42,726 nucleotides of DNA from CAZCGA01 sp964498075 (lineage in GTDB: Bacteria; Desulfobacterota; Binatia; HRBIN30). This document shows positions 1 through 7,650 of the stretch, piece after piece (within the stretch, counting starts at the first letter, position 1; each line of letters begins with the position of its first letter). The notes beneath the pieces were generated by a model. It worked only from the letters and a program-made list of their open reading frames with translations, had not been told where the DNA came from and did no database searches. The position numbers and the translations under genes are program-made. The stretch spans positions 1-42,726 of the forward strand of contig CAZCGA010000045.1 of the NCBI GenBank assembly GCA_964498075.1. The letters run 5' to 3'.

Positions 1-2
1 AG

Positions 3-344
3 ATCGGCGGCAACCCGAGCGTCTCGAAGGCGTGCGAGCTGACCAAGCTGATCCTGGCGAAGCCCGGGGTGAAGAAGATCGCCGTGATGATGAACGTCGT
101 CTCCAACACCCGGGTCGACATCGTCGCGCGCGGCGTCATCAAAGGCGTGATCGAGTCGGGGTACGACCCGGCGGAGAAGATCGCCATCTTCCGCATCCCC
201 GGCTCGTGGGAGACGGAGGGCTTCAAGATCCTCAAGCACTACGGCGTCGAGTACTGCGACCGCAGCGTGTCGATGTACGACGCCGCCGGGCGCGCCGTGG
301 CGAAGATGAAATCCTCAGCTCCCTCTCCCCCCGGGAGAGGGTAG
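3..344 (+). CDS. sucC: Succinate/malate-CoA ligase beta subunit, C-terminal end (partial)
   Basis: Only the last 113 or so codons lie in the window; the frame is open from base 3. The visible part is the C-terminal flavodoxin-like domain of succinyl-CoA-synthetase-type beta subunits, starting at IGGNPS and running through NVVSNTRVD and GSWETEGF. With the alpha subunit (next gene, 13 bases downstream) it interconverts a dicarboxylic acid and its CoA ester using a nucleoside triphosphate. Succinate is the default substrate; malate-CoA ligase (MtkA) has the same fold and cannot be excluded from this fragment. Recognisable protein ends near base 309. The last codons, up to the TAG at 342-344, are read out of a palindromic repeat, so the repeat supplies the stop codon. 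Confidence 0.85.
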   Translation: MGGNPSVSKACELTKLILAKPGVKKIAVMMNVVSNTRVDIVARGVIKGVIESGYDPAEKIAIFRIPGSWETEGFKILKHYGVEYCDRSVSMYDAAGRAVAKMKSSAPSPPGRG

Positions 345-354
345 GGGTGAGGTT
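311..354. repeat. Short GC-rich palindromic dispersed repeat
   Basis: A perfect inverted repeat, CCCTCTCCC at 321-329 and GGGAGAGGG at 333-341, is followed by a TAGGGGTGAGG tail. This is the widespread bacterial palindrome type that reads as 'SPSPPGRG' in one frame. Here it provides the stop codon of the upstream CoA-ligase gene and the GAGG ribosome-binding site of the downstream one. Confidence 0.7.
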
Positions 355-357
355 GCC

Positions 358-1429
358 ATGTCCATCCTCATCACCAAGGACACCACCTTCATCATCCAGG
401 GCATCACCGGGCGCGAGGCGGTGAGCATGAGCCGCGAGTGCCTCGACTATGGGTCGAAGATCGTCGGCGGGGTGACGCCGGGACGCGGCGGACGCGACGT
501 CTACGGCATTCCGGTCTACGACACGGTCCGCGAGGTAACCGCAAAGACGCGGGTCGACGGCGCCGTCGTCGCGGTTCCTCCCGCCTTTGCGCGCGACGCC
601 GTGTACGAAGCCCTCGAGGCCGGCATCAAGATCATCGTCGTGGTCACCGAGCGCATCCCGCGCTACGAGGTCGCGCAGATGGTCGAGCTGGCGCGGCTGC
701 GCGGCGCGCGCATCATCGGACCGAACTGTCTCGGCGTGCTCTCGCCGGGCGAGGCGAAGATGGGTGGCCTCGGCGGCCGTGCGGAAGATGCGCGCAAGGC
801 CTTCACCAAGGGGCCGATCGGCGTCATGTCGCGCTCCGGCGGCATGACCACGGAGATGTGCAACACGCTCACCGCCGCGGGCCTCGGCCAATCGACCGCG
901 GTGTCTATCGGCGGCGACGCCGTCATCGGCTCGACCTACGCCGACCTGATGCCGCTCTACGAAGCCGATGCGGAGACCAAGGCCATCGTCATCTACTGCG
1001 AGCCCGGCGGCCGCATGGAAGCCGAGCTGGCCAACTACGTCGTCGAGAAGCAGTCGCGCCTGCCGATCGTCATCCTCACCGCCCGGGACGAGGAGATCGA
1101 CCGCATCGCCGGGCTCGAGCTCGGCGCCGACGATTACGTGACGAAGCCGTTCTCACCGCGTGAGCTCGTCGCNNNNNNNNNNGGAGGCGGAGCTTGCCCG
1201 CTGGGCCCGGGAGAACAAGAGCCGCCTCCCGATCGTCGCGTTCATGGCCGGCCGCTTCATGGACGAGATGCCGGGCATGCGCTTCGGCCACGCCGGGACG
1301 ATCGTCGAAGGCAAAGCGGACACGACCGCGGAGAAGATCAATCGCCTCGAAGGCGCCGGCATCTCCATCGCCGAGCGTATCGAGGACATTCCCGCGCTGG
1401 TGAAGAAGCGTCTCGAAATGGCAGCGTAG
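358..1429 (+). CDS. sucD: Succinate/malate-CoA ligase alpha subunit (interrupted by misassembly and gap)
   Basis: The alpha subunit binds CoA and carries the phosphohistidine that relays phosphate to the acid. Residues from MSILITKDTTF to about base 1068 give the CoA-binding Rossmann domain (IQGITGREA, GGVTPGRGG, IGPNCLGV, MSRSGGMTTE). From about 1054-1068 the same frame runs into response-regulator sequence and then a run of 10 N. After the gap, 1183-1429 resume genuine alpha-subunit sequence in another frame, including the phosphohistidine loop FGHAGTIVEG and the end MAA-TAG. Both sides of the gap encode versions of EAELA...SRLPIV, so the sides overlap in protein space. Removing the insert gives about 300 residues, normal for SucD. 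The start ATG follows GAGG of the repeat. Malate-CoA ligase (MtkB) is the alternative call. Confidence 0.85.
1054..1172 (+). other. Chimeric fragment: response-regulator receiver domain
   Basis: In frame with the upstream alpha-subunit sequence, these bases encode RLPIVILTARDEEID, then GADDYVTKPF and SPREL. These are the beta4, alpha4 and beta5 segments of an OmpR-type receiver domain, including the conserved T and the KPF lysine. Nothing of the rest of a receiver (the phosphorylated Asp region) or of a DNA-binding domain is present. The shared RLPIV coding bases are the likely crossover. I read this as an assembly artefact at a contig end rather than a fused protein. Confidence 0.8.
1173..1182. 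other. Assembly gap (10 N)
   Basis: Ten N bases inside the alpha-subunit gene. The length is probably arbitrary: the coding frame changes across it and the flanks encode overlapping protein sequence. Confidence 0.95.
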
Positions 1430-1437
1430 TGTGGGTT

Positions 1438-1532
1438 GAAGAACAGAATGAAACCGCCGATGAACGCCGATTCGATGAGAGAAGAGGGCCGACTATTTCA
1501 TCGGCGTGTATCGGCGGTTGCTCTCGTTCTTC
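1438..1532. repeat. Imperfect palindromic element between the CoA ligase and ferredoxin genes
   Basis: The left arm starts GAAGAAC at 1438 and contains AACCGCCGATGAACGCCGAT at 1452-1471. The right arm has ATCGGCGTGTATCGGCGGTT at 1500-1519 and ends with GTTCTTC by 1532. The inner 20 bases of the arms match at 18 positions after reverse complementation, and similarity continues outward for about 13 more bases. No ORF lies inside. It looks like a non-autonomous dispersed palindrome or a large hairpin; the ferredoxin ribosome-binding site follows directly. Confidence 0.65.
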
Positions 1533-1546
1533 TCTGAGGGAATTTG

Positions 1547-1792
1547 ATGGCACTGTTCATCGAAGTTGAAGTGGCGCCGGCTGCGGCTGGCAACGCCGAG
1601 GTCGTGAAGAAACTAGTAGAGGTGTGCCCGGTGAACATCTTCGCGCGGGCGGACGCCGGAGCGCTGCAGATCGTCGAGAAGAACCTCGACGAGTGCACGC
1701 TCTGCGAGCTGTGCCTGAGCGCCGCACCGCCGGGTACGGTACGGGTGAAGCGGCTCTACGGCGACAAGGAAATCCTTGAGCGCCGAGCGTGA
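1547..1792 (+). CDS. Small single-cluster 4Fe-4S ferredoxin
   Basis: An 81-residue soluble electron carrier. The four likely cluster ligands are C27 (in VCPVNIF) and C50, C53 and C56 (CTLCELC), which is the C-x2-C-x2-C plus remote CP arrangement of one [4Fe-4S] cluster. A second cluster is absent, because the other half lacks cysteines. ATG at 1547 follows GAGGG at 1536-1540; the in-frame TTG one codon earlier is less likely. The gene sits between the CoA-ligase subunits and a thioesterase that overlaps its 3' end, suggesting one transcript. The redox partner is not visible. Confidence 0.75.
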   Translation: MALFIEVEVAPAAAGNAEVVKKLVEVCPVNIFARADAGALQIVEKNLDECTLCELCLSAAPPGTVRVKRLYGDKEILERRA

Positions 1793-2258
1793 GCGCAGCC
1801 CGAGCCGGCGGCCGTGGTGGACGCAAGATCCGTCACGTCTCGTCGGTCGTGGACATCCGGCCGGCGATTTTCTCGAGGCCTACGAGTGGACCGTCACCGC
1901 ACGCCGCAAGGGCTTCCTGCGGATCAGCGCGCACGTGCCGCAGCACGTGAAGAACCCGCGCGGCCAGCTCTTCGGCGGCTTCACGCCGACCTACGTCGAC
2001 TTGGTGGCGCTGCTCACCGTGCGGGCGGGTGACGAGCCGGGCGCGCGCCGTCATTGGCTGGCGACCACCAACATGCGCGTCGACTACTTCGAGCCGGTGC
2101 TCGGACCGCGTTTCGTCATCGTCAGCGAGCTGATCAAGTCGCGCGGCCGGCTGCGTTTCGTGGAGACCCGCTTCCTCGACGAGGTCGGCACGTTGCTGGT
2201 CTTCGCGGTGACCACCATGCGCGAGGTGGATCTGACGCGCAAACTGGGCGACGTCTAG
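1776..2258 (+). CDS. PaaI/YbgC-type hotdog-fold thioesterase
   Basis: A 160-residue protein whose central part (GQLFGGFTPTYVDLVALL, then the TTNMRVDYFEP strand) is typical of the PaaI-like hotdog thioesterase superfamily, which hydrolyses acyl-CoA or aryl-CoA esters. The N-terminal 20 residues are basic and probably disordered. The only upstream in-frame start is TTG at 1776, which overlaps the last 17 bases of the ferredoxin gene and would couple their translation. The substrate cannot be read from sequence. A second, unrelated thioesterase of this superfamily lies at 7161-7559. Confidence 0.7.
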   Translation: MSAERERSPSRRPWWTQDPSRLVGRGHPAGDFLEAYEWTVTARRKGFLRISAHVPQHVKNPRGQLFGGFTPTYVDLVALLTVRAGDEPGARRHWLATTNMRVDYFEPVLGPRFVIVSELIKSRGRLRFVETRFLDEVGTLLVFAVTTMREVDLTRKLGDV

Positions 2259-2318
2259 CGTTTCGCACTTGGGTTCGCTTCCGGCTCCGTGCGCCCTTCC
2301 GTTCCGCGGTTGTCAGTT

Positions 2319-2894
2319 CTACGTGGAGAGCCTTTGGGCGATCATGTCGCGGAGCGGGCCGTGGAAAGACATGTCCGGCTTGCGCCGTGTCCACTCGCGG
2401 TGGTGAATCACGCGATTTGCCAGCCAGCCGTGGGCGCGGCAGAGTGCAGCACAGGCGCGGACGGTGGCGTCGATCACCGCGTCGGGGTATCGCTCCCCAA
2501 GGCCATCGTTCTCCACCTCGATGCCGTAGAAGAACGTGCTCCCGCCCATCGAATCCTGCAAGCCCCGGGCAACCGCATCAGCGGTGGGCGCCGTGTTGTT
2601 GCGCACCTCGTCGAGCACCTGCTTGGCTCCCTGGCCCGCGTGGTTGGCTCGCCGCGCGGCGATGACGTGAACCGTGCCGTTGCGGTCGACGTAGAGGTTG
2701 CAGAGCGGGCCGCTCAGGTCTTCGCGGCCCTGGATCACGATATTGAGGGACTGTGTCGGGCTTCCTTTCGCACCCGCGGTGTGGTGCAAGATCACTCCCT
2801 CCGGGGTGAACGGCTCTTTGCCACGCAGCTGCCAGTTGCCTTGTTCGACAACCTGGCACCCCTCAACAGTCAGGACCTGTGCGAGATTGGGCAT
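2319..2894 (-). CDS. N-acetylmuramoyl-L-alanine amidase (Amidase_2/PGRP family)
   Basis: A 191-residue protein that should cleave the amide bond between MurNAc and the stem peptide of peptidoglycan. Zinc-site motifs are visible: ILHHTAG near residue 37 and NRVIHHREWTRRKPD near the C-terminus (His and Asp ligands). The start MPNLAQV at 2894 is set by GGAGG seven bases upstream; a longer in-frame reading to 3008 has no such site. No signal peptide is evident, so it acts in the cytoplasm (recycling), needs a holin-like exit, or is released on lysis, as for phage endolysins of this family. It overlaps the end of a small lipoprotein-like ORF by 25 bases. No other phage gene is seen. Confidence 0.8.
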   Translation of the reverse strand: MPNLAQVLTVEGCQVVEQGNWQLRGKEPFTPEGVILHHTAGAKGSPTQSLNIVIQGREDLSGPLCNLYVDRNGTVHVIAARRANHAGQGAKQVLDEVRNNTAPTADAVARGLQDSMGGSTFFYGIEVENDGLGERYPDAVIDATVRACAALCRAHGWLANRVIHHREWTRRKPDMSFHGPLRDMIAQRLST

Positions 2895-3190
2895 GACCAC
2901 CTCCGTTCGAGCTGCGACGCCTGCACGCCGCCTCCGAGATAGCCAAAGTGAACGAATGATTGCTTCGATTGCGGACGCCGGACGGTGGTCAGAATCCACC
3001 CCACCCAATGCTGCGTGCCCTGCGCGTCATATCCGACGAGTGCCTCGGTGTCTCCACCGGCGTGCATGACCGTGAAGCTACAGGCGGATGCGCACCAGAA
3101 GGCGAGAAAGGGGAATACCCTGCGTACGCATTCCCCAAACTGCACCATGCGGTTGCCATACGTCCGCCGATCGGTCTCTGCTGTGCCCAT
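2870..3190 (-). CDS. Possible small lipoprotein upstream of the amidase
   Basis: I do not recognise this 106-residue ORF. Starting at the internal Met (base 3148) gives a short charged start, a hydrophobic stretch VFPFLAFW and then CASAC, which could serve as a lipobox with lipidation at the second Cys. The remainder is short and has no familiar motif. It is read in the same direction as the amidase and overlaps its first codons by 25 bases, so the two may be translationally coupled, as in lysis cassettes. It could equally be a chance ORF; there is no strong ribosome-binding site at either start. Confidence 0.35.
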   Translation of the reverse strand: MGTAETDRRTYGNRMVQFGECVRRVFPFLAFWCASACSFTVMHAGGDTEALVGYDAQGTQHWVGWILTTVRRPQSKQSFVHFGYLGGGVQASQLERRWSCPISHRS

Positions 3191-3492
3191 GCCTCTCGAC
3201 TACAGCTGCACCACCGCCTTGACTACTTGGAGCCGACAGTCTGTCGTATTGCGGCAGCGCATAGTACACATGCGTCTCTCTGCGCAAGAGAAGAGAGAGC
3301 GAACCGTACTCATGGAGGAAACTTCACAAGACAGGTCCGAGAGAGTCGGGAGCTACACAATCCCCAAAGTCGCCGACGGCCGCCGTCCGCGAACCTCGGA
3401 GTCACTCCGGTTTCAACCACACCGCAGAATTGCTAAAGATGAGATGGCCTCGGCGGCGGAGCGCGAGGACCATCGGTGAAGGAGACAACTTC
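3191..3492. other. Intergenic region upstream of methylmalonyl-CoA mutase
   Basis: About 300 bases between divergent genes with no convincing gene. It is less GC-rich than its neighbours and contains purine-rich runs (AAGAGAAGAGAGAGCG near 3287-3300). It should hold the promoters for the mutase (plus) and for the lipoprotein-amidase pair (minus), but no clear -35/-10 pair stands out. The mutase ribosome-binding site AAGGAG is at 3479-3484. Confidence 0.5.
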
Positions 3493-5667
3493 ATGGCGGA
3501 CAGCAGGGGTCGCGCTGATCTCGATGTCTGGCGGCAACTCGCCGGCAAGGAACGCAAGGGCGCCGACCCGGATGGGCTGGTCTGGCAAACGCCCGAAGGG
3601 ATCGCGGTGAAGCCGCTGTATACCGCAGCGGATGTCGCCGATCTCGACTTCGCCGACACCATCCCCGGCGCCTTCCCCTTCCTGCGGGGCCCGCGCGTCA
3701 CCATGTACGCCGGGCAGCCGTGGACGATCCGCCAGTACGCCGGCTTCTCGACGGCGGAAGAGTCCAATGCTTTCTACCGCGCCAACCTGGCCGCCGGGCA
3801 GATGGGGCTGTCCGTCGCCTTCGACCTGGCAACGCATCGCGGGTACGACAGCGACCATCCCCGCGTCGTCGGCGACGTCGGCAAGGCCGGTGTGGCCATC
3901 GACTCGGTCGAAGACATGAAGATCCTCTTCGACGGCGTGCCGCTCGACAAGCGGTCGGTGTCGATGACCATGAACGGCGCCGTGCTGCCGGTGCTCGCCA
4001 ACTTCATCGTCGCCGGCGAGGAACAAGGCGTGCCGCGCGCCAAGCTCACCGGCACGATCCAGAACGACATCCTCAAGGAGTTCATGGTCCGCAACACCTA
4101 CATCTACCCGCCCAAACCGTCGATGCGGATCGTCGCCGACATCATCGAGTACACCAGCAAGGAGATGCCGAAGTTCAACTCGATCTCGATCTCCGGCTAC
4201 CACATGCAGGAAGCCGGGGCGACGTGCGACCTCGAGCTGGCGTTCACCATCGCCGACGGGCTCGAATACGTGCGTGCCGCGCTTTCCAAGGGTCTGGACA
4301 TCGACGCCTTCGCCGGACGGCTCTCCTTCTTCTTCGCCATCGGCATGAGCTTCTATATGGAGGTGGCGAAGCTGCGCGCCGCCCGCCTGCTGTGGGCGAC
4401 GCTGATGAAGAAGCACTTCAAGCCCAAGCAGCAGACCTCGCTGATGCTGCGCACACATTGCCAGACCTCTGGTGCGAGCCTCACCGAGCAAGACCCGTTC
4501 AACAACGTCATCCGCACCACGGTCGAAGCGATGGCCGCGGTGTTCGGCGGCACCCAGAGCCTGCACACCAACTCCTTCGATGAGGCGATCGCGTTGCCCA
4601 CCGATGCGTCGGCACGCGTGGCGCGCAACACGCAGCTGATCCTGCAGCTGGAGACCGGCATCCCCAAGGTGATCGATCCGTGGGCCGGCTCGTACTTCAT
4701 GGAGTCGCTGACGCACGCGCTGGCGCGCAAGGCGCTCGGCATCATCGAAGAGGTGGAGGCAATGGGCGGCATGACCAAGGCCATCGAGGCCGGCATGCCG
4801 AAGCTGCGCATCGAAGAGACTGCGGCGCGCCGGCAAGCCCGCATCGACCGCGGCGAGGACGTGATCGTCGGGGTCAACAAGTTCCAACTGTCCGAGGAGC
4901 CGGAGATCGACACTCGCGAGATCGACAACACCGCCGTGCGCGAGGCACAGGTGGCACGGCTCAAGAAGATCCGCGAGACGCGCGACGCGGCACAGGTACG
5001 CAACACGCTCGATGCCCTCACCCACGCCGCGGAAAGCGGACAGGGGAACCTGCTCGAGCTGGCCGTCGCCGCCGCGCGCGTTCGCGCCACCGTCGGCGAG
5101 ATCTCCGACGCGCTCGAAAAAGTATGGGGCCGCTATCATGCGCAGATCCGCTCGATCACCGGGGTCTACGGCGGCCAGTACGCCGACGATCCGGAGTGGG
5201 CGTCGCTGCGCGCCAGCGTCGGGCGCTTCGCCACCGAGCATGGCCGGCGGCCGCGCTTGCTGGTCGCCAAGATCGGCCAGGACGGCCACGACCGCGGCGC
5301 CAAGGTAATCGCCACGGCGTTTGCCGACCTCGGCTTCGACGTCGACGTCGGCACGCTCTTCCAAACCCCCGAAGAAGTAGCGCGCCAGGCGGTCGAGAAC
5401 GACGTGCATGTGGTGGGAGTGTCCACGCAGTCGGGCGGGCACAAGACGCTGGTGCCGCAGCTGATCAAGGAGCTGCGGCGGCTCGGTGCCGACGACATCG
5501 TCGTCACGGTCGGCGGCATCATTCCGTCGAAGGACTACGCCTTCCTGGAGAAGGCGGGGGTGAAGGCCATCTTCGGACCCGGCACGCAGATCCCGAAGGC
5601 GGCGCGGCGCGTACTGGCGCTGATCAGCGACACACACGAAAGCGCGGCGCACGCGGCGAGCGCGTAA
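3493..5667 (+). CDS. scpA: Methylmalonyl-CoA mutase, full-length
   Basis: Adenosylcobalamin-dependent isomerase that interconverts (R)-methylmalonyl-CoA and succinyl-CoA. The 724 residues match the length of the single-chain or large-subunit enzyme (E. coli Sbm/ScpA about 714). The TIM-barrel substrate domain occupies about residues 35-560 (VAFDLATHRGYDSDHPR, SISISGYHMQEAGA, RTHCQTSGASLTEQDP). The C-terminal B12 domain has the cobalt-ligand motif D597-x-H599-x-x-G602 (DGHDRG), then GVSTQSGGH and VGGIIP. The start MADSRG is chosen because AAGGAG lies eight bases upstream; 21 more in-frame codons precede it. MeaB follows 25 bases later, as in many propionyl-CoA pathways. No epimerase or propionyl-CoA carboxylase is in the window. 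Confidence 0.96.
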   Translation: MADSRGRADLDVWRQLAGKERKGADPDGLVWQTPEGIAVKPLYTAADVADLDFADTIPGAFPFLRGPRVTMYAGQPWTIRQYAGFSTAEESNAFYRANLAAGQMGLSVAFDLATHRGYDSDHPRVVGDVGKAGVAIDSVEDMKILFDGVPLDKRSVSMTMNGAVLPVLANFIVAGEEQGVPRAKLTGTIQNDILKEFMVRNTYIYPPKPSMRIVADIIEYTSKEMPKFNSISISGYHMQEAGATCDLELAFTIADGLEYVRAALSKGLDIDAFAGRLSFFFAIGMSFYMEVAKLRAARLLWATLMKKHFKPKQQTSLMLRTHCQTSGASLTEQDPFNNVIRTTVEAMAAVFGGTQSLHTNSFDEAIALPTDASARVARNTQLILQLETGIPKVIDPWAGSYFMESLTHALARKALGIIEEVEAMGGMTKAIEAGMPKLRIEETAARRQARIDRGEDVIVGVNKFQLSEEPEIDTREIDNTAVREAQVARLKKIRETRDAAQVRNTLDALTHAAESGQGNLLELAVAAARVRATVGEISDALEKVWGRYHAQIRSITGVYGGQYADDPEWASLRASVGRFATEHGRRPRLLVAKIGQDGHDRGAKVIATAFADLGFDVDVGTLFQTPEEVARQAVENDVHVVGVSTQSGGHKTLVPQLIKELRRLGADDIVVTVGGIIPSKDYAFLEKAGVKAIFGPGTQIPKAARRVLALISDTHESAAHAASA

Positions 5668-5692
5668 CGCCCCTCGAAGCCACACACGAACG

Positions 5693-6739
5693 ATGAGTCG
5701 CGCCAGCGCTGCGGTTCCTGTCGAAACGCTGGCGCGCGACGTGCGCGTCGGCAACCGCCGAGCGCTGGCCAAGGCCATCACGCTGGTCGAGAGCACGCGC
5801 GCCGATCACCAGCAAGCCGCGCAGCGCTTGCTGGAGCTGTTGCTGCCGGACACCGGACACGCCGCGCGGGTCGGCATCAGCGGCGTACCCGGCGTGGGCA
5901 AGAGCACGTTCATCGAGGCGTTCGGTCTCTATCTCATCGGCCGAGGCAAACGGGTGGCGGTGCTCGCCGTGGACCCGTCCAGCGCGCGCTCGGGTGGCAG
6001 CATCCTCGGCGACAAGACGCGCATGCCGCGTCTCTCGGGCGCGCCGGAGGCGTTCATCCGGCCGAGCCCGGCCGGCGGCTCGCTCGGCGGCGTGGCGCGA
6101 CGCACGCGCGAGGCGCTGCTGGTGTGCGAGGCGGCCGGGTATGACGTGGTGCTCGTGGAAACCGTGGGCGTCGGGCAGTCGGAGTACGCCGTCGCCTCGA
6201 TGGTCGACTTCTTCCTGGTCCTCATGCTCGCCGGCGCCGGTGACGAGCTGCAAGGGATCAAGAAGGGGATCATCGAGCTGGCGGATGCACTGGCGATCAA
6301 CAAGGCGGACGGCGACAACGTCGAGCACGCCTTGCAGGCGGCGGCGCAGTACCGCAGTGCGCTCAACCTCTTCCGGCACAGCAGCCCAACGTGGGACCCG
6401 CCGGTGGTCACGGTGAGCGCGCTGGAGTCGAAGGGCGTGGACAGGGTGTGGTCGATCATCGAAGACCACCGCGCGCGCTTGGGCGCATCGGGGGAGCGCG
6501 AGCAAAAGCGCGGCGCGCAACAGCAAGCCTGGCTGTGGGCCATGATCGAGGGCGGGCTGAAGCAGCACTTCCTGGCGCGCGATGACGTGCGGCGCCTGCT
6601 GCCGGAGATGGAAGCCGCCGTCGCCAGCTCCCGACTCACACCGACCGAAGCCGCGCGTCGCCTGCTCGCTCTGCTGGATGACGGTGGCGGCGGCGGTGTG
6701 CGCGCCGCCACGCCGTCACGTCGCGCCCGCACGGGATGA
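5693..6739 (+). CDS. meaB: Methylmalonyl-CoA mutase-associated GTPase MeaB (ArgK/MMAA)
   Basis: A 348-residue G3E-family GTPase chaperone that loads and protects the cobalamin cofactor of the adjacent mutase. The Walker A motif GVPGVGKST is at residues 64-72; AVDPSSARSGGSILGDKTRM carries the switch region; ETVGVGQSE and NKADGDN (guanine specificity) follow. The C-terminal 25 residues (DDGGGGGVR onward) are Gly/Arg-rich and outside the conserved fold. ATG lies 25 bases after the mutase stop. Its TGA overlaps the ATG of the next gene (ATGA at 6736-6739), so all three genes probably share a transcript. Confidence 0.95.
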   Translation: MSRASAAVPVETLARDVRVGNRRALAKAITLVESTRADHQQAAQRLLELLLPDTGHAARVGISGVPGVGKSTFIEAFGLYLIGRGKRVAVLAVDPSSARSGGSILGDKTRMPRLSGAPEAFIRPSPAGGSLGGVARRTREALLVCEAAGYDVVLVETVGVGQSEYAVASMVDFFLVLMLAGAGDELQGIKKGIIELADALAINKADGDNVEHALQAAAQYRSALNLFRHSSPTWDPPVVTVSALESKGVDRVWSIIEDHRARLGASGEREQKRGAQQQAWLWAMIEGGLKQHFLARDDVRRLLPEMEAAVASSRLTPTEAARRLLALLDDGGGGGVRAATPSRRARTG

Positions 6740-7164
6740 GACGCATGGATGCCGAGCAAGGAAGACGTCGACTCATCTGGCACGGCATCCTGCTGTTCTT
6801 GCTCGGTCTCGTGGAGGGCATGTTCGTACAATCGATGCGCAACCCGCGCATGGGTCTGTCGGCGCACGTCGGCGCGCTCATGAGCGGGATGTTCCTGGCC
6901 GTTCTCGGAGCCGTCTGGCCACAGGTCCGCCTCGAGGCGCGCGTCGCCGGCGCGACCTTCTGGCTGGCGCTCTACGGAATGTACGTCAGTGCCGCTGGGT
7001 TGGTCCTCGCAGCCGTCTTCGGGACCGGCCGGAGCACACCGATCGGCGGTGCCGGCTTTCACGCCGCCGCGTGGCAGGAGTTTGTGGCCGACTTTGCGCT
7101 AACCACGGGCGCGGTGGCGGCCCTGCTCTGCTGCGTCGGTGTGTTGCGCGGTCTGCGCCGCTAA
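6736..7164 (+). CDS. Small membrane protein resembling hydroxylaminobenzene mutase (HabA)
   Basis: A 142-residue integral membrane protein with about four hydrophobic segments (near residues 13-30, 44-62, 72-97 and 115-138). The stretch NPRMGLSAHVGALMSGMFL after the first segment resembles the conserved region of the HabA/HabB family, which rearranges hydroxylaminobenzene to 2-aminophenol in nitroarene degradation; this resemblance is from memory and not from a search. The start overlaps the meaB stop. No other nitroaromatic gene is near, so a different role in this context is possible. It converges with, and overlaps by four bases, the thioesterase gene on the other strand. Confidence 0.5.
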   Translation: MRRMDAEQGRRRLIWHGILLFLLGLVEGMFVQSMRNPRMGLSAHVGALMSGMFLAVLGAVWPQVRLEARVAGATFWLALYGMYVSAAGLVLAAVFGTGRSTPIGGAGFHAAAWQEFVADFALTTGAVAALLCCVGVLRGLRR

Positions 7165-7559
7165 GCCGGGATGTGCGTCGTCGTCACCTCGGCGAGCACC
7201 TTGCTGTCATCGCCGGTCACGACCGTGCGGATCACGGTCACGCGGCGTCCGCGCCGCACCACGCGCGCCTCGGCTGTGATCGTCCCACCTTGCTGGTTGC
7301 GCAGCATCACGGCGTGCAGATCGACGCCGACCATGAACTTCCCGTGATTCGGGCCGTCGGCGTTCGCCCGCCCGGCCATGCCGGTCGCCAGGTTGTCCGC
7401 CAGCGCGATGATGACACCACCGTGAATCGCGCCGGTCGGGTTGGTGTGCTGGGGCTGAATCACCAGCCGCTGCACGGCGCGCTCGTCCTCGATCTGGATC
7501 AGCTCGAAGCCGAGGTATTCGCCGAAGGGGCTGTCACGTCTGCGTTGAACATCCGCCAC
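7161..7559 (-). CDS. PaaI-family hotdog thioesterase
   Basis: A 132-residue thioesterase of the PaaI/acyl-CoA thioesterase 13-like type. The signature NPTGAIHGGVIIALADNLAT (about residues 40-59) carries the HGG motif around the active-site helix, and VGVDLHAVML and VTVIRTVVTGDD form later strands. It should hydrolyse aryl- or acyl-CoA thioesters, releasing CoA. It is transcribed divergently from the acyl-CoA synthetase at 7651, and such thioesterases often reverse a neighbouring ligase; that pairing is an inference here. Confidence 0.85.
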   Translation of the reverse strand: MADVQRRRDSPFGEYLGFELIQIEDERAVQRLVIQPQHTNPTGAIHGGVIIALADNLATGMAGRANADGPNHGKFMVGVDLHAVMLRNQQGGTITAEARVVRRGRRVTVIRTVVTGDDSKVLAEVTTTHIPA

Positions 7560-7650
7560 CGGATCACCTCACGTTTCGCGCAGCCTACCAGGATCGCGGG
7601 CCGCCGGAAAACCGACCAACCGACAGGACGGACACCTCTCCGCGCTGGCG

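Noticed and set aside
358..1172. A genuine CoA-ligase/response-regulator fusion protein
   Set aside because: Only the C-terminal half of a receiver domain is present, it ends at a gap, and the true ligase C-terminus resumes right after with overlapping sequence.
2319..3190. A prophage
   Set aside because: One amidase and a small ORF only; no capsid, tail, integrase, repressor or attachment site is seen, and the flanks are metabolic genes.
3312..3479. 55-codon plus-strand ORF starting MEETSQDRSERV before the mutase
   Set aside because: No ribosome-binding site, no recognisable motif, and it ends just before the mutase ribosome-binding site; it looks like a chance frame.
3433..5796. 787-codon open frame antisense to methylmalonyl-CoA mutase
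   Set aside because: It lies opposite a fully conserved enzyme, its composition is His/Arg/Asp/Gly-rich as expected of a codon shadow in GC-rich DNA, and it has no family motif.
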